Of a stretch of 8,336 nucleotides of DNA, positions 1 through 6,619 are shown piece by piece (position 1 is the first letter of the stretch; every line of letters begins with the position of its first letter). A program made the position numbers and the translations under genes. The stretch is taken from assembly GCA_900770295.1 (NCBI GenBank), contig CAAGJQ010000132.1, forward strand, positions 1-8,336. Direction: 5' to 3'. The DNA is from an uncultured Oscillibacter sp. (GTDB lineage Bacteria; Bacillota; Clostridia; Oscillospirales; Oscillospiraceae). Below the pieces are notes generated by a model. It did no database searches. It was given only the letters and a program-made list of their open reading frames with translations, and had not been told where the DNA came from.

Positions 1-1671
1 ATACATGGTGGCGGGCCAGAAGCCCTGGTCCCGCTTCATGGCGGCGAAGTGGGTGGAGCCGGAGTCGAACCAGCCGTCCAGGGTGTCGGTCTCCTTCTCG
101 AAGCCGGTGCTGCCGCCGCAGTGGGGGCAGGTGAAGCCCTCGGGCAGAATTTCAGCGGCCTCCTTGGAGAACCATGCGTTGGAGCCCTCCTTCTCAAACA
201 GGGCGGAGATGGCGGCGATGGTCTCGTCGGTGCAGATGGGCTTGCCGCAGTCCTTGCAGTAGACCACGGGGATGGGCAGGCCCCACTTGCGCTGACGAGA
301 GATGCACCAGTCGGTGCGCTCGCGGATCATGGACTTCATGCGGTCCACACCCCAGGCAGGGACCCAGCGGACGTCATCGGCGGCGGCGCAGGCCTCGTCC
401 TTGAAGGACTCCACGGAGCAGAACCACTGAGGCGTAGCCCGGAAGATGATGGGGCTCTTGCAGCGCCAGCAGTGGGGATAGCTGTGGACGATGTCCTCGG
501 AGGCGAAGAGCATGCCGCTCTCCTTCATGTCGTTCAGAATGACGGGATTGGACTCATCGGTGGTCATGCCGGCGTACTTGCCGGCATACTCGGTGTGGCG
601 GCCCTGGTCGTTGACGGGCACCACCATGTCCATGCCGTAGCGCTTGCAGGTCTGGTAGTCGTCGGCGCCGAAGCCGGGAGCGGTGTGGACGCAGCCGGTA
701 CCGGAGTCCATGGTGACATAGTCGGCCAGCAGCAGGCGGGAGGTCTTGGGCAGGAAGGGGTGGTCCGCCAGCATGTTCTCGAAGAAGGCGCCGGGATGGG
801 TCTCCACGATTTCATAGCTGTCGTAGCCGCCGATGTGCATGACCTTGTCGGTCAGAGCCTCGGCCATGATGAACACATCGCCGGAGGGGACCTTCACCAG
901 GGCGTAGGACTCATCGGGATGCAGGGCGATGGCCAGGTTGCCGGGCAGGGTCCAGATGGTGGTGGTCCAGATCACGAAGAACAGCTTGCTCTTGTCATAG
1001 GCGGAGAGCTTGCCCAGGTCGTCGTTCATGGGGAACTTCACGTAGACGGTGGTGCAGGGGTCGTCCTGATACTCGATCTCGGCCTCGGCCAGGGCGGTCT
1101 CGTCGTGGGCGCACCAGTACACGGGCTTGAGGCCCTTGTAGATATAGCCCTTCTTGTACATCTCGCCGAACACCTTGACCTCCTCGGCCTCGAAGCCGGG
1201 GTTCATGGTGGCGTAGGGGTGCTCCCAGTCGCCGATGACACCCAGCCGCTGGAAGCCCTCGCTCTGGACATCCATATAGTGCTTGGCGAAGTCATGGCAG
1301 GCGGAGCGGAAATCGGGGATGCTCATGGCCTTGTGGTTGAGCTTGTTCTGCTTGATGATGGCGGACTCGATGGGCATGCCGTGGTTGTCCCAGCCGGGAA
1401 TATAGGGGGTGTAGTAGCCCCGCATGGCGTAGGACCGGGTGATGAAGTCCTTGATGGACTTGTTCAGGGCGTGGCCCATGTGCAGCGCGCCGTTGGAGAA
1501 CGGAGGGCCGTCGTGGAGGTTGAACAGGGGCTTGCCCTCATTCTTTTTCAGCAGTTCGTTATACACATCCTGCTCTTTCCAGCGCTTGAGCATCTCCGGC
1601 TCCCGCTTGGGCAGGCCCGCCCGCATGGGGAAGTCGGTCTTCGGCAGATTGATGGTCTTGTTGTAATCCAT
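1..1671 (-). CDS. ileS: Isoleucyl-tRNA synthetase, N-terminal 557 codons (3' end outside window)
   Basis: This enzyme charges tRNA-Ile with isoleucine in the cytoplasm and hydrolyses mischarged valine in an inserted editing domain. The reading frame is open from an ATG at 1671 to the window edge. The class I signature appears as HDGPPFSNGALHMGH, with HMGH at residues 64-67. The family motif GWDNHGMPIE follows at about 93-102. The CP1 editing domain begins near WTTTIWTLPGN (235-245) and includes GTGCVHTAPGFG. Two Cys pairs, CKDCGKP and CPHCGG, and the block TDTLDGWFDSGSTHF come close to the window edge. The KMSKS loop and anticodon-binding domain would lie beyond position 1; the family usually has about 900-1050 residues. 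An AAGGAGA Shine-Dalgarno sits 9 nt before the ATG. A tRNA-Ile T-box leader upstream independently supports the substrate. The call is secure; only the missing C-terminus cannot be judged. Confidence 0.97.
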   Translation of the reverse strand, partial: MDYNKTINLPKTDFPMRAGLPKREPEMLKRWKEQDVYNELLKKNEGKPLFNLHDGPPFSNGALHMGHALNKSIKDFITRSYAMRGYYTPYIPGWDNHGMPIESAIIKQNKLNHKAMSIPDFRSACHDFAKHYMDVQSEGFQRLGVIGDWEHPYATMNPGFEAEEVKVFGEMYKKGYIYKGLKPVYWCAHDETALAEAEIEYQDDPCTTVYVKFPMNDDLGKLSAYDKSKLFFVIWTTTIWTLPGNLAIALHPDESYALVKVPSGDVFIMAEALTDKVMHIGGYDSYEIVETHPGAFFENMLADHPFLPKTSRLLLADYVTMDSGTGCVHTAPGFGADDYQTCKRYGMDMVVPVNDQGRHTEYAGKYAGMTTDESNPVILNDMKESGMLFASEDIVHSYPHCWRCKSPIIFRATPQWFCSVESFKDEACAAADDVRWVPAWGVDRMKSMIRERTDWCISRQRKWGLPIPVVYCKDCGKPICTDETIAAISALFEKEGSNAWFSKEAAEILPEGFTCPHCGGSTGFEKETDTLDGWFDSGSTHFAAMKRDQGFWPATMY

Positions 1672-1713
1672 ATCCGCTTATCTCCTTTTCTATCTTGAAA
1701 TTGATTGAATCGC

Positions 1714-1756
1714 AAAAAATAAAAACGCCTCGTCTCTGTCAAGAGACAAAGCGTTT
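1714..1756 (-). terminator. T-box regulated intrinsic terminator
   Basis: On the minus strand the arms AAACGCTTTGTCTCT and AGAGACGAGGCGTTT pair over 15 bp with two U-G wobbles around a TGAC loop. A TTTTTATTTTTT run begins within the 3' arm and follows it. It lies just after the antiterminator bulge, as expected for a premature-termination switch. Confidence 0.93.
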
Positions 1757-2036
1757 GGAAAAACACTCTGCGGTACCACTCTCGGTTGCCGTGGCCTCGC
1801 GGACACGACCGCTCATCACCCGCTGTCACGGGCCGATGCTGTAACGGGCATCATGCGTCCTCTCTTACTGATACGCATACTTTCTGAAAATGAAACATTT
1901 TCAGAAAAGCCGCCGCGCTTCATGCGTCGGCGCATCTCACAAGAATCCCATGCGCCGTTGGCGCTGGAAAATCAGACGCAGCCTGATTTTCATGGATTCT
2001 AATGTCGCGTCGTCTTTCGGAGGGAAGCTCCAAGGT

Positions 2037-2039
2037 GAT
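2037..2039 (-). promoter_or_regulatory. T-box specifier codon AUC (Ile)
   Basis: On the minus strand the triplet ATC stands in the context GTGAAAATCACCTTGGAG, where a T-box specifier codon and its following purine are expected before the 3' strand of Stem I. It matches the downstream isoleucyl-tRNA synthetase. Confidence 0.8.
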
Positions 2040-2144
2040 TTTCACGCTCCGCACCCGTCCGCCTTGCACCAAACGGCGGCTCTCTTCGCGGGGACCGGAG
2101 GGTTACTCGTCCTTATCTACGCCAAAATGTTCAATTACTGATTT

Positions 2145-2172
2145 ATGATATCACGTTTTCCTGGTTTGTCAA
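2145..2172 (-). promoter_or_regulatory. Promoter of the T-box/ileS transcript
   Basis: On the minus strand, a consensus -35 TTGACA (2167-2172) is followed after 16 nt by TATCAT (2145-2150). TGA directly before TATCAT makes an extended -10. The predicted start is near 2138, just ahead of the T-box Stem I. Confidence 0.85.
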
Positions 2173-2218
2173 CGGGAAAATCGTGAATTTTCCCCTCCGG
2201 GCGCAGCCCCAAAAGGGT

Positions 2219-2247
2219 GCAAAAAGGGCCGGCCCTCCGGCCGGCCC
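2219..2247 (-). terminator. Intrinsic terminator after small gene A
   Basis: Read on the minus strand, a GGGCCGGCC/GGCCGGCCC stem (9 bp) with a GGAG loop is followed by TTTTTG. It begins 6 nt after the stop codon of the 55-residue gene. It also separates that gene from the T-box promoter further left. Confidence 0.9.
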
Positions 2248-2253
2248 CGCCGG

Positions 2254-2421
2254 TCACTGATAGCGGTATTGCTGGGCGGTATACCGGTCAATGCAGGCCT
2301 GAAACATCTCGTAGCTGTGAAATTCCAGCAGCTGGCCGCCCTCCACCTCATGAAAGGAGACCACTCGCCGCTCCGTGTCCACCCAGATGCGCCAAAGAGC
2401 GTTTTGTTTTTGCTGTGCCAC
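2254..2421 (-). CDS. Small protein A, 55 residues, unknown family, GTG start
   Basis: I do not recognise this family. The frame starts at GTG (2419-2421), preceded by GGAGG 9 nt upstream. An in-frame TAG 13 codons upstream, with no other start between, fixes the start. The product begins MAQQKQNALWRIWVDTERR and ends AQQYRYQ. It has no signal peptide or membrane segment, so it is probably cytoplasmic. From LWR to the end it is identical to small protein B at 33 of 47 residues. The shared pattern is LWRxWVDTxRRxVSFHE, then LLEFxSxEMF, then a conserved Cys, and the terminal QYRYQ. Substitutions such as I/V and R/K types, and differing synonymous codons, argue for selection on protein. It lies divergent from the Xre gene, and its promoter carries two dyads. 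Function is unknown; a partner or effector of the Xre protein is only a guess. Confidence 0.82.
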   Translation of the reverse strand: MAQQKQNALWRIWVDTERRVVSFHEVEGGQLLEFHSYEMFQACIDRYTAQQYRYQ

Positions 2422-2459
2422 TGCCGACCGCCTCCCGTTTTCACGCGCCTTTCCCCGCT

Positions 2460-2488
2460 ATTTTATGCGATTATCGTATAAAATGCAA
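2460..2488 (-). promoter_or_regulatory. Promoter of small gene A, overlapped by dyads
   Basis: On the minus strand TTGCAT (2483-2488) and TAAAAT (2460-2465) are separated by exactly 17 nt. The predicted start is near 2453, giving a leader of about 32 nt. The spacer coincides with the dyad at 2464-2480, and the -35 lies within the dyad at 2481-2497, so a bound repressor would block polymerase. Confidence 0.65.
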
Positions 2489-2497
2489 TATGCATTT
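2464..2497. promoter_or_regulatory. Two abutting 17-bp dyads, probable Xre operators
   Basis: The first dyad, TATGCGA-TTA-TCGTATA (2464-2480), has 7-bp arms with one mismatch. The second, AAATGCA-ATA-TGCATTT (2481-2497), has perfect 7-bp arms. Both have a 7-3-7 layout and touch without a gap, which puts their centres 17 bp apart. A third palindrome, TATTCTAGAATA, follows at 2504-2515. They lie between the divergent small gene A and the Xre gene. Assignment to the Xre protein is inferred from position. Confidence 0.6.
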
Positions 2498-2549
2498 TTC
2501 GCATATTCTAGAATAGCAGCGTAATTGGGACCGGAAGGAGCGGATAGCC

Positions 2550-2765
2550 ATGTATCAGCGTCTGCGGGACATGCGGGAGGACCGGGACCTGCCTCAGCGG
2601 ATGATGGCGGAGCTGCTTCACGTCTCTCAGGCTACCTACTCCAGATATGAGAGCGGCACACTGGATATCCCCAGCGCCGCCCTGATCGCCCTGGCCCGGT
2701 TTTATGAGACCAGCATCGACTATCTGCTGGGCCTGACGGATGACCCCACACCCTACCGCAGATAA
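2550..2765 (+). CDS. Xre/Cro-type helix-turn-helix regulator, 71 residues
   Basis: This is a stand-alone DNA-binding protein of the Cro/C1 HTH_3 class, probably a dimeric repressor. Residues about 4-60 form the five-helix domain. The HTH core is MMAELLHVSQATYSRYESG, and the tail IDYLLGLTDDPTPYRR is common in small clostridial Xre proteins. There is no sensor or dimerisation domain beyond this. AAGGAG lies 9 nt before the ATG. The stop codon touches the downstream palindromic terminator. The gene is divergent from small gene A and convergent with small gene B. The dyads in its upstream region suggest that it represses itself and gene A, but this is inference. No strong plus-strand promoter is visible; TAGAAT at 2509-2514 is a possible -10 box. 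Confidence 0.93.
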   Translation: MYQRLRDMREDRDLPQRMMAELLHVSQATYSRYESGTLDIPSAALIALARFYETSIDYLLGLTDDPTPYRR

Positions 2766-2792
2766 AAAAGGACCGCCGCGGCGGTCCTTTTT
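2764..2792. terminator. Bidirectional terminator between Xre gene and small gene B
   Basis: A perfect 28-bp self-complementary sequence lies at 2765-2792. Each half is AAAAAGGACCGCCG or its complement, so a GC-rich stem is followed by a T run on both strands. It starts at the Xre stop codon, and it lies 13 nt beyond the stop of the convergent small gene B. Confidence 0.92.
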
Positions 2793-2805
2793 CTGTTTGC
2801 TGATA

Positions 2806-2976
2806 TTACTGATACCGGTACTGCATTCCGGTGTACTGGTCCACGCAGCTCAAAAACATCTCCCGGCTGCGGAATTCCAGCAGCTTACAGCCTTCCTCTT
2901 CATGGAAGGACACAATGCGCCGCCGGGTGTCCACCCAGACGCGCCACAGATTTTCCGTTGATGTCTTTTTCTCCAT
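2806..2976 (-). CDS. Small protein B, 56 residues, paralogue of small protein A
   Basis: The family is not recognised. The product begins MEKKTSTENLWRVWVDTRRR and ends GMQYRYQ. It is identical to small protein A at 33 of 47 aligned residues, with variation confined to the first 8-9 residues and scattered positions. Conserved features are the LWR.WVDT opening, SFHE, LLEF.S.EMF, a Cys before [IV]D, and QYRYQ at the C-terminus. No signal peptide or membrane segment is seen. AAAGGAG lies 10 nt before the ATG. The dyads found before gene A are not repeated here; a TATAGT box with no clear -35 lies upstream. Expression from its own weak promoter or by read-through from the amidase operon are both possible. 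The near-identical ends and lengths show that both copies are complete genes and not remnants. Confidence 0.85.
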   Translation of the reverse strand: MEKKTSTENLWRVWVDTRRRIVSFHEEEGCKLLEFRSREMFLSCVDQYTGMQYRYQ

Positions 2977-3069
2977 CAGAGGAAGTCTCCTTTCACACAG
3001 CTTCTGACTATAAGACGATTTTGCGGGGCGTTTTGTTTCACGTGTTTGAAAAAAATTTGAATTTTTTCC

Positions 3070-3741
3070 TCAGTGGTTCTTTTCCGCGGCTCTCTGGGCC
3101 TCCATTTCGGCCTCCACATCCATCCGGAAGGCATCCCAGGCCTCCGGATTGTCCACATAGTACCTGGGGCAGATCTTCCCCGTCACGTCGTAATGGCGGA
3201 TGACATCCCGGGATGGGTCCAGCTTGAACTCCCGGCACAGCCAGGCCGTCAGCTCCACCACCCGGGCATAGGTGACGGGGGAGAACTCCCCCGTCTCGTC
3301 GGGATGGCAGACCTCGATGGACACGGTGTCCCCGTTGCGCTCGTTGGAGGCGTAGGCCACCTCCGTCAGCGGGACGCACTGGATGACCTCACCCTCCAGG
3401 CCCACCACAAAGTGGGAGCTGGCGTAAGTCCCCTCCGCCCCGGAGGCCAGGGACTCAAAGTAGTTCCGGTTGGCCTGGGCGGTGGTGCCGGGGTTTCCCA
3501 CGTAGTGGATGACCACGCCGCTGATCTTCTCCAGCGGATCGCCGGGCCGGGACCACTCGTTGACGGTCAGGTAGTCCTTTTGTACGTAGCCGGGCGTCTC
3601 GATCTCCTCACCGGGGAGGCCCCGGCTGGCCCGCCGCAGCCAGACGGCGCCGCCTCCCAGAGCAAGCACCAGAGCCAGGCACAGGGCCACGAACCGGGGA
3701 TTCAGCCGCCGGCGTCTCCTTCTTCTTCTGCGGGCGGACAT
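3070..3741 (-). CDS. Membrane-anchored N-acetylmuramoyl-L-alanine amidase (Amidase_2/PGRP fold)
   Basis: This zinc enzyme is predicted to cut the bond between MurNAc and L-Ala in peptidoglycan. The 223-residue product has nine consecutive Arg (4-12), then one hydrophobic segment at about 17-35. That suggests an N-in signal anchor with the catalytic domain outside. The Amidase_2 domain covers about 70-200. Zinc ligands expected from T7 lysozyme and PGRP relatives are visible: H79 in VVIHYVGN, H183 in IRHYDVTGKICP, and C191 in the same block. K189 corresponds to the catalytic Lys of T7 lysozyme. SSHFVV (108-113) and SIEVC (141-145) are other family blocks. So the enzyme looks active. The ATG lies 3 nt after the permease stop with only a weak GGGTGA site, which suggests translational coupling in the same operon. 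No cell-wall-binding repeats are present. A role in spore or cell-wall turnover cannot be told from sequence. Confidence 0.9.
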   Translation of the reverse strand: MSARRRRRRRRRLNPRFVALCLALVLALGGGAVWLRRASRGLPGEEIETPGYVQKDYLTVNEWSRPGDPLEKISGVVIHYVGNPGTTAQANRNYFESLASGAEGTYASSHFVVGLEGEVIQCVPLTEVAYASNERNGDTVSIEVCHPDETGEFSPVTYARVVELTAWLCREFKLDPSRDVIRHYDVTGKICPRYYVDNPEAWDAFRMDVEAEMEAQRAAEKNH

Positions 3742-3744
3742 GGC

Positions 3745-5748
3745 TCACCCGGCTTCGGTCACAACGATGGCGGTAGGGCCGTCGGCGCCGCCGATGACGC
3801 CGAGGGAGGCCTCCTGGGCCATTTTCTCCTCATACGTCTCGGTTTCACTGGTATTCCAGCCGCTTATTTTCTCCATGTCCTCCCGGGTCACCAGGTCCCG
3901 GTCCGTGACGAGATCCAGGTCCTTCAGACAGGCGATGGTGTTCTTCATACTGGGGCGGACGGTGATGTTGATCCAGTCGTAGCTGCTCCCGCCGTAGTCA
4001 TTGGGATAGGTGAAGGACAGCTCCAGGCTCAGGGCATAGGCGCTGTTCTGACCTTGGTCGAACCAGTCGAAGTCGCCCCAGGTGCCGGCGGCGGCGTCCT
4101 GTGCCACGGCGGTCAGGAGGTCATCGGCCTCCCGGCTGCTCAGGTCGAAGTAGCCGCCGCTGGCCTCCAGATACAGGTTGCCGCCCTGGATGGTAAACCG
4201 GCTGTCCCCGGCGTGGAGGCGCTTGGCCTTCATGGCCTCGCTGTTGATCAGCGCATCCAGCAGGTTGTCGTAGGTTCCCTCCTGCCCCATCCGGTATTTG
4301 GTCAGGGGCAGATCGTAATATCGCTCCACCTTCAGGCCGTTGTTCAGGGTATAGATCAGGCGGATGTATGTGTAGGCCATGGTGCCGGTGTCATCGTTCA
4401 CCACCGTGCTCCGCCAGTTGTCCTCATAGTTCCGGACGTACTCCTGGTCCTCCACGATGGTCTGGTGGAGGGTACGCACCTCCTCCAGCAGGGCGTCGTC
4501 CTCACCGGGATACAGTCTATACGTATTGTCGGAGGCGTAGAACTCCACCTTCTCCACCCGGCTGATCTCCGGCACCCGCCGGGAGACGCCCAGCAGGTCA
4601 AACCGCAGGACGCAGCACAAGGCGATACAGCCCGCCGCCACCAGGACAAGGCCCTTCCAGCTGCCCCGGAACACCCGGAGGGATTTGGCAAGCAACATGG
4701 AGGCGGCGTAGTAGCCGATGGTGCCCGCCACCAGCATACAGACCACCATGGGCAGCGTGTCGTAATAAGAGCCATCCTGGAAGCTGCTCCAGAACAGGGC
4801 GTACAGGGCCTGGCCCCCCAGCAGGGCGGTCAGGGCCGCCAGCCCAAAGCGGAACACAGGCTTCATCCAGCCCACGGCCACCACGTCGCCGGCGGACTCG
4901 CTGCGGCGGCGGGCGTACAAGACCCAGGCCAGAGCCAGGAGCGCCGCGCCCACCAGGACGTAGACGCCGATGAGCCAGGCGTTTTGCAGGGTGACAGCGG
5001 TGAGCCGGTTCGTTTCAGAATATGCCCCGGTGATGCTCGTCTGGGTGATAATATTTTCATAGGTGCACTTCACGTCGACCCGCTCCATCAGGTAGACAGT
5101 GGGGGACAGGAAATCTACCACGCCGGAGTAGTAGCTGTTCAGGCCGAAGAGGAAGTTCCCGGCAAAGGTGCTGATCAGCCAGTCCAGCAGCGGGGCCAGG
5201 AAGTGCAGCAGGAAGTACACGGCGGGCAGGGCGAAGGTATTGCCCACCATGAAGGCCACAAAGGTGGCGGAGGCAAAGTAGAAGAAGCTCTCCCCCAGCA
5301 CGCCCAGGATGGTCACCAGCAATCCCACCGGTTCAAAGACGCCGTAGGCCAGGGAGATCAGGATGCACAGCGCCCCCACAATGGCGTAAGGAATCAGCAT
5401 CATCGCCATGCCGGAGAGGAAGTTGGTGACGAACACGCCCTTCCGGGTGATGGGCAGGGTGTGCATCAGCCCCACGCTACGGCTGTTATAGAGGTAGCTC
5501 CACACCATCATGGCGCAGAGAATAGCATACAGCAGGGAGATGATGGGTACCGCGTAGGCCAGAATGTTGTAGTAGGCCTCCGTGAAGCTCAGGGGGCTCA
5601 TATTGCGGGGCGGGTTCCGTATCAGCTGCAGCAGCAGCGCCAGGGGGAACAGGCTGCCCAGGAAGCTGGCGCCGCCCCACAGCGGCCAGAACCGGGTCAG
5701 GTTCTTGCGGAACAGGGTCCGATTAAAGAACGATGTCTTTGACTGCAT
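3745..5748 (-). CDS. ABC transporter permease with large C-terminal extracytoplasmic domain
   Basis: This is the membrane subunit of the ABC exporter encoded with the next gene upstream. The 667-residue product has about nine membrane segments, roughly at 22-42, 63-88, 107-135, 138-160, 163-185, 255-275, 295-315, 325-350 and 360-378. A soluble domain of about 290 residues follows. The cytoplasmic-loop block LMHTLPITRKGVFVTNFLSG is typical of ABC-2-like permeases paired with YtrA-type regulators; I recall such proteins carrying DUF6449 but cannot verify it. I chose the ATG at 5748 because GGGAGGT lies 7-8 nt before it, within the end of the ATPase gene; a start at 5769 would leave that site inside the gene. 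The overlap with the ATPase gene is 26 nt. The last 19 residues include GVIGGADGPTAIVV, a motif otherwise typical of Na+-translocating decarboxylase beta subunits. Substrate is unknown. Confidence 0.88.
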   Translation of the reverse strand: MQSKTSFFNRTLFRKNLTRFWPLWGGASFLGSLFPLALLLQLIRNPPRNMSPLSFTEAYYNILAYAVPIISLLYAILCAMMVWSYLYNSRSVGLMHTLPITRKGVFVTNFLSGMAMMLIPYAIVGALCILISLAYGVFEPVGLLVTILGVLGESFFYFASATFVAFMVGNTFALPAVYFLLHFLAPLLDWLISTFAGNFLFGLNSYYSGVVDFLSPTVYLMERVDVKCTYENIITQTSITGAYSETNRLTAVTLQNAWLIGVYVLVGAALLALAWVLYARRRSESAGDVVAVGWMKPVFRFGLAALTALLGGQALYALFWSSFQDGSYYDTLPMVVCMLVAGTIGYYAASMLLAKSLRVFRGSWKGLVLVAAGCIALCCVLRFDLLGVSRRVPEISRVEKVEFYASDNTYRLYPGEDDALLEEVRTLHQTIVEDQEYVRNYEDNWRSTVVNDDTGTMAYTYIRLIYTLNNGLKVERYYDLPLTKYRMGQEGTYDNLLDALINSEAMKAKRLHAGDSRFTIQGGNLYLEASGGYFDLSSREADDLLTAVAQDAAAGTWGDFDWFDQGQNSAYALSLELSFTYPNDYGGSSYDWINITVRPSMKNTIACLKDLDLVTDRDLVTREDMEKISGWNTSETETYEEKMAQEASLGVIGGADGPTAIVVTEAG

Positions 5749-6619
5749 AGTCCGCACCTCCCAATTCATAGATAAAGATCTCCTCCAGCGTCAGGGGCAC
5801 CGCGTCCACCAGCAGGGGGTCATAGGCGGACAGCCGGGCGGTGGCCTCCTCGGCGTTCATGCGCATAATTAAGGTATGGATGCGCCCCACCTGGGACGCG
5901 TGGAGCACCGGCAGCTCGGGGGGCACCTCGTTCACGCCGTCCTGGAACACCACCTGGAGCTTCACCATGTTGTCCTGGAGCTGGGCCAGAGACCGCTCCA
6001 GCAGCACCCTGCCGTGGTCCATGATGCCCACGTGGTCGCAGACGTCCTCCAGCTCCCGCAGGTTGTGGGAGCTGACCAGCACCGTGGTGCCCCGCTGGGC
6101 CACGTCGCCCATGACCAGCGACCACACCTGCCGCCGCATCACCGGGTCCAGGCCGTCCACCGGCTCGTCGAGAACGAGATAGTCCGGCATGCAGCTCAGG
6201 GCCAGCCAGAAGGCCACCTGCTTCTGCATACCTTTGGACAGGCGGCGGATGGCCCGCTTCTCGTCGATGTTGAAAACTTCCTTCAGCTTTTCATACCGCT
6301 CCATGGAAAAGGAGGGATAAAATCCTTTGTAAAAGCGCATCATATCCCGTACGGTGGACTGCATGAAAAAATACCAGTCGTCGGGAATGGCGGCGATGCG
6401 GGCCTTCAGGGACGCGTTCTCCCAGACCTGCTCCCCGCCGATGGTCACCTCGCCGGAATCCTGCCGGTAGATGCCCGTCAGGTGGCGGATCAGGGTGGAC
6501 TTGCCCGCGCCGTTGGGGCCCACCAGGCCGTATACGCTGCCCGCCGGGACCGTCAGCGTGGTCCCGTCCAGAGCGGCAAAGCCGTCGAACTTCTTGACGG
6601 CGTCTCTCACTTCGATCAT
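5723..6619 (-). CDS. ABC transporter ATP-binding protein (YtrB/YhcG-like)
   Basis: This cytoplasmic ATPase of 298 residues powers the neighbouring permease. Walker A GPNGAGKST is at 34-42. The Q-loop region reads AAIPDDWYFF, as in YhcG/YtrB-like proteins. The signature LSKGMQKQ is at 127-134, Walker B YLVLDEP at 147-153, the D-loop GLDP at 156-159, and the switch His is H185 in VSSHNL. All catalytic elements are intact. The C-terminal 80 residues form the regulatory extension common in this group. The ATG overlaps the regulator stop in ATGA, and the 3' end overlaps the permease start by 26 nt, so translation is coupled. The regulator-ATPase-permease order matches the Bacillus ytr-type operons that respond to cell-wall antibiotics. 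Whether this one does so is unknown. Confidence 0.95.
   Translation of the reverse strand: MIEVRDAVKKFDGFAALDGTTLTVPAGSVYGLVGPNGAGKSTLIRHLTGIYRQDSGEVTIGGEQVWENASLKARIAAIPDDWYFFMQSTVRDMMRFYKGFYPSFSMERYEKLKEVFNIDEKRAIRRLSKGMQKQVAFWLALSCMPDYLVLDEPVDGLDPVMRRQVWSLVMGDVAQRGTTVLVSSHNLRELEDVCDHVGIMDHGRVLLERSLAQLQDNMVKLQVVFQDGVNEVPPELPVLHASQVGRIHTLIMRMNAEEATARLSAYDPLLVDAVPLTLEEIFIYELGGADYAVKDIVL
5756..5762 (-). promoter_or_regulatory. Shine-Dalgarno site that sets the permease start
   Basis: GGGAGGT on the minus strand lies 7 nt before the ATG at 5748. It falls after the alternative in-frame ATG at 5769, so the shorter permease is preferred. Confidence 0.75.

Larger units (their letters stand above)
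1710..2140 (-). ncRNA. T-box leader controlling ileS (AUC specifier)
   Basis: This leader reads uncharged tRNA-Ile and lets transcription continue into ileS when isoleucine is short. On the minus strand it starts with GATAAGGACGAGTAA, the usual entry to Stem I. It continues with an AGAGAG bulge, a TTTGGTGCAA apical-loop-like segment, and GTGAAAATCACCTTGGAG. In that last segment the Ile specifier ATC (2037-2039) is followed by A. The antiterminator bulge AGAGTGGTACCGCAG lies at 1768-1782, and its TGGT is complementary to the ACCA end of tRNA-Ile. The transcription terminator follows at 1714-1756. From start site to ATG the leader is about 467 nt. It contains extra hairpins between Stem I and the antiterminator: 1943-1999 (a stem enclosing two hairpins) and 1881-1907 (12-bp stem). 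The exact 5' end is inferred from the promoter. Confidence 0.93.

Noticed and set aside
49..1698. 549-codon open frame on the plus strand
   Set aside because: It is antisense to ileS, whose motifs are unmistakable. The antisense protein is Gly/Val/Ala/His-rich low-complexity, as expected from GC-rich third positions.
1890..2141. Short plus-strand frame in the ileS upstream region
   Set aside because: It lies wholly within the T-box leader; RNA structure explains the sequence.
2217..2516. 99-codon plus-strand frame
   Set aside because: It covers the terminator, coding region and promoter of small gene A, which has a conserved paralogue and a proper start on the minus strand.
3045..3068. A/T-only hairpin after the amidase as operon terminator
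   Set aside because: The stem is only A-T pairs and probably too weak. I cannot tell whether transcription stops here or continues into small gene B.
3073..5742. 889-codon open frame on the plus strand
   Set aside because: It runs antisense across both the amidase and permease genes, has no domain motif and has skewed composition. It is a shadow of high-GC coding.
5749..5769. Upstream ATG for the permease
   Set aside because: No good Shine-Dalgarno precedes it, while GGGAGGT lies between it and the ATG at 5748.
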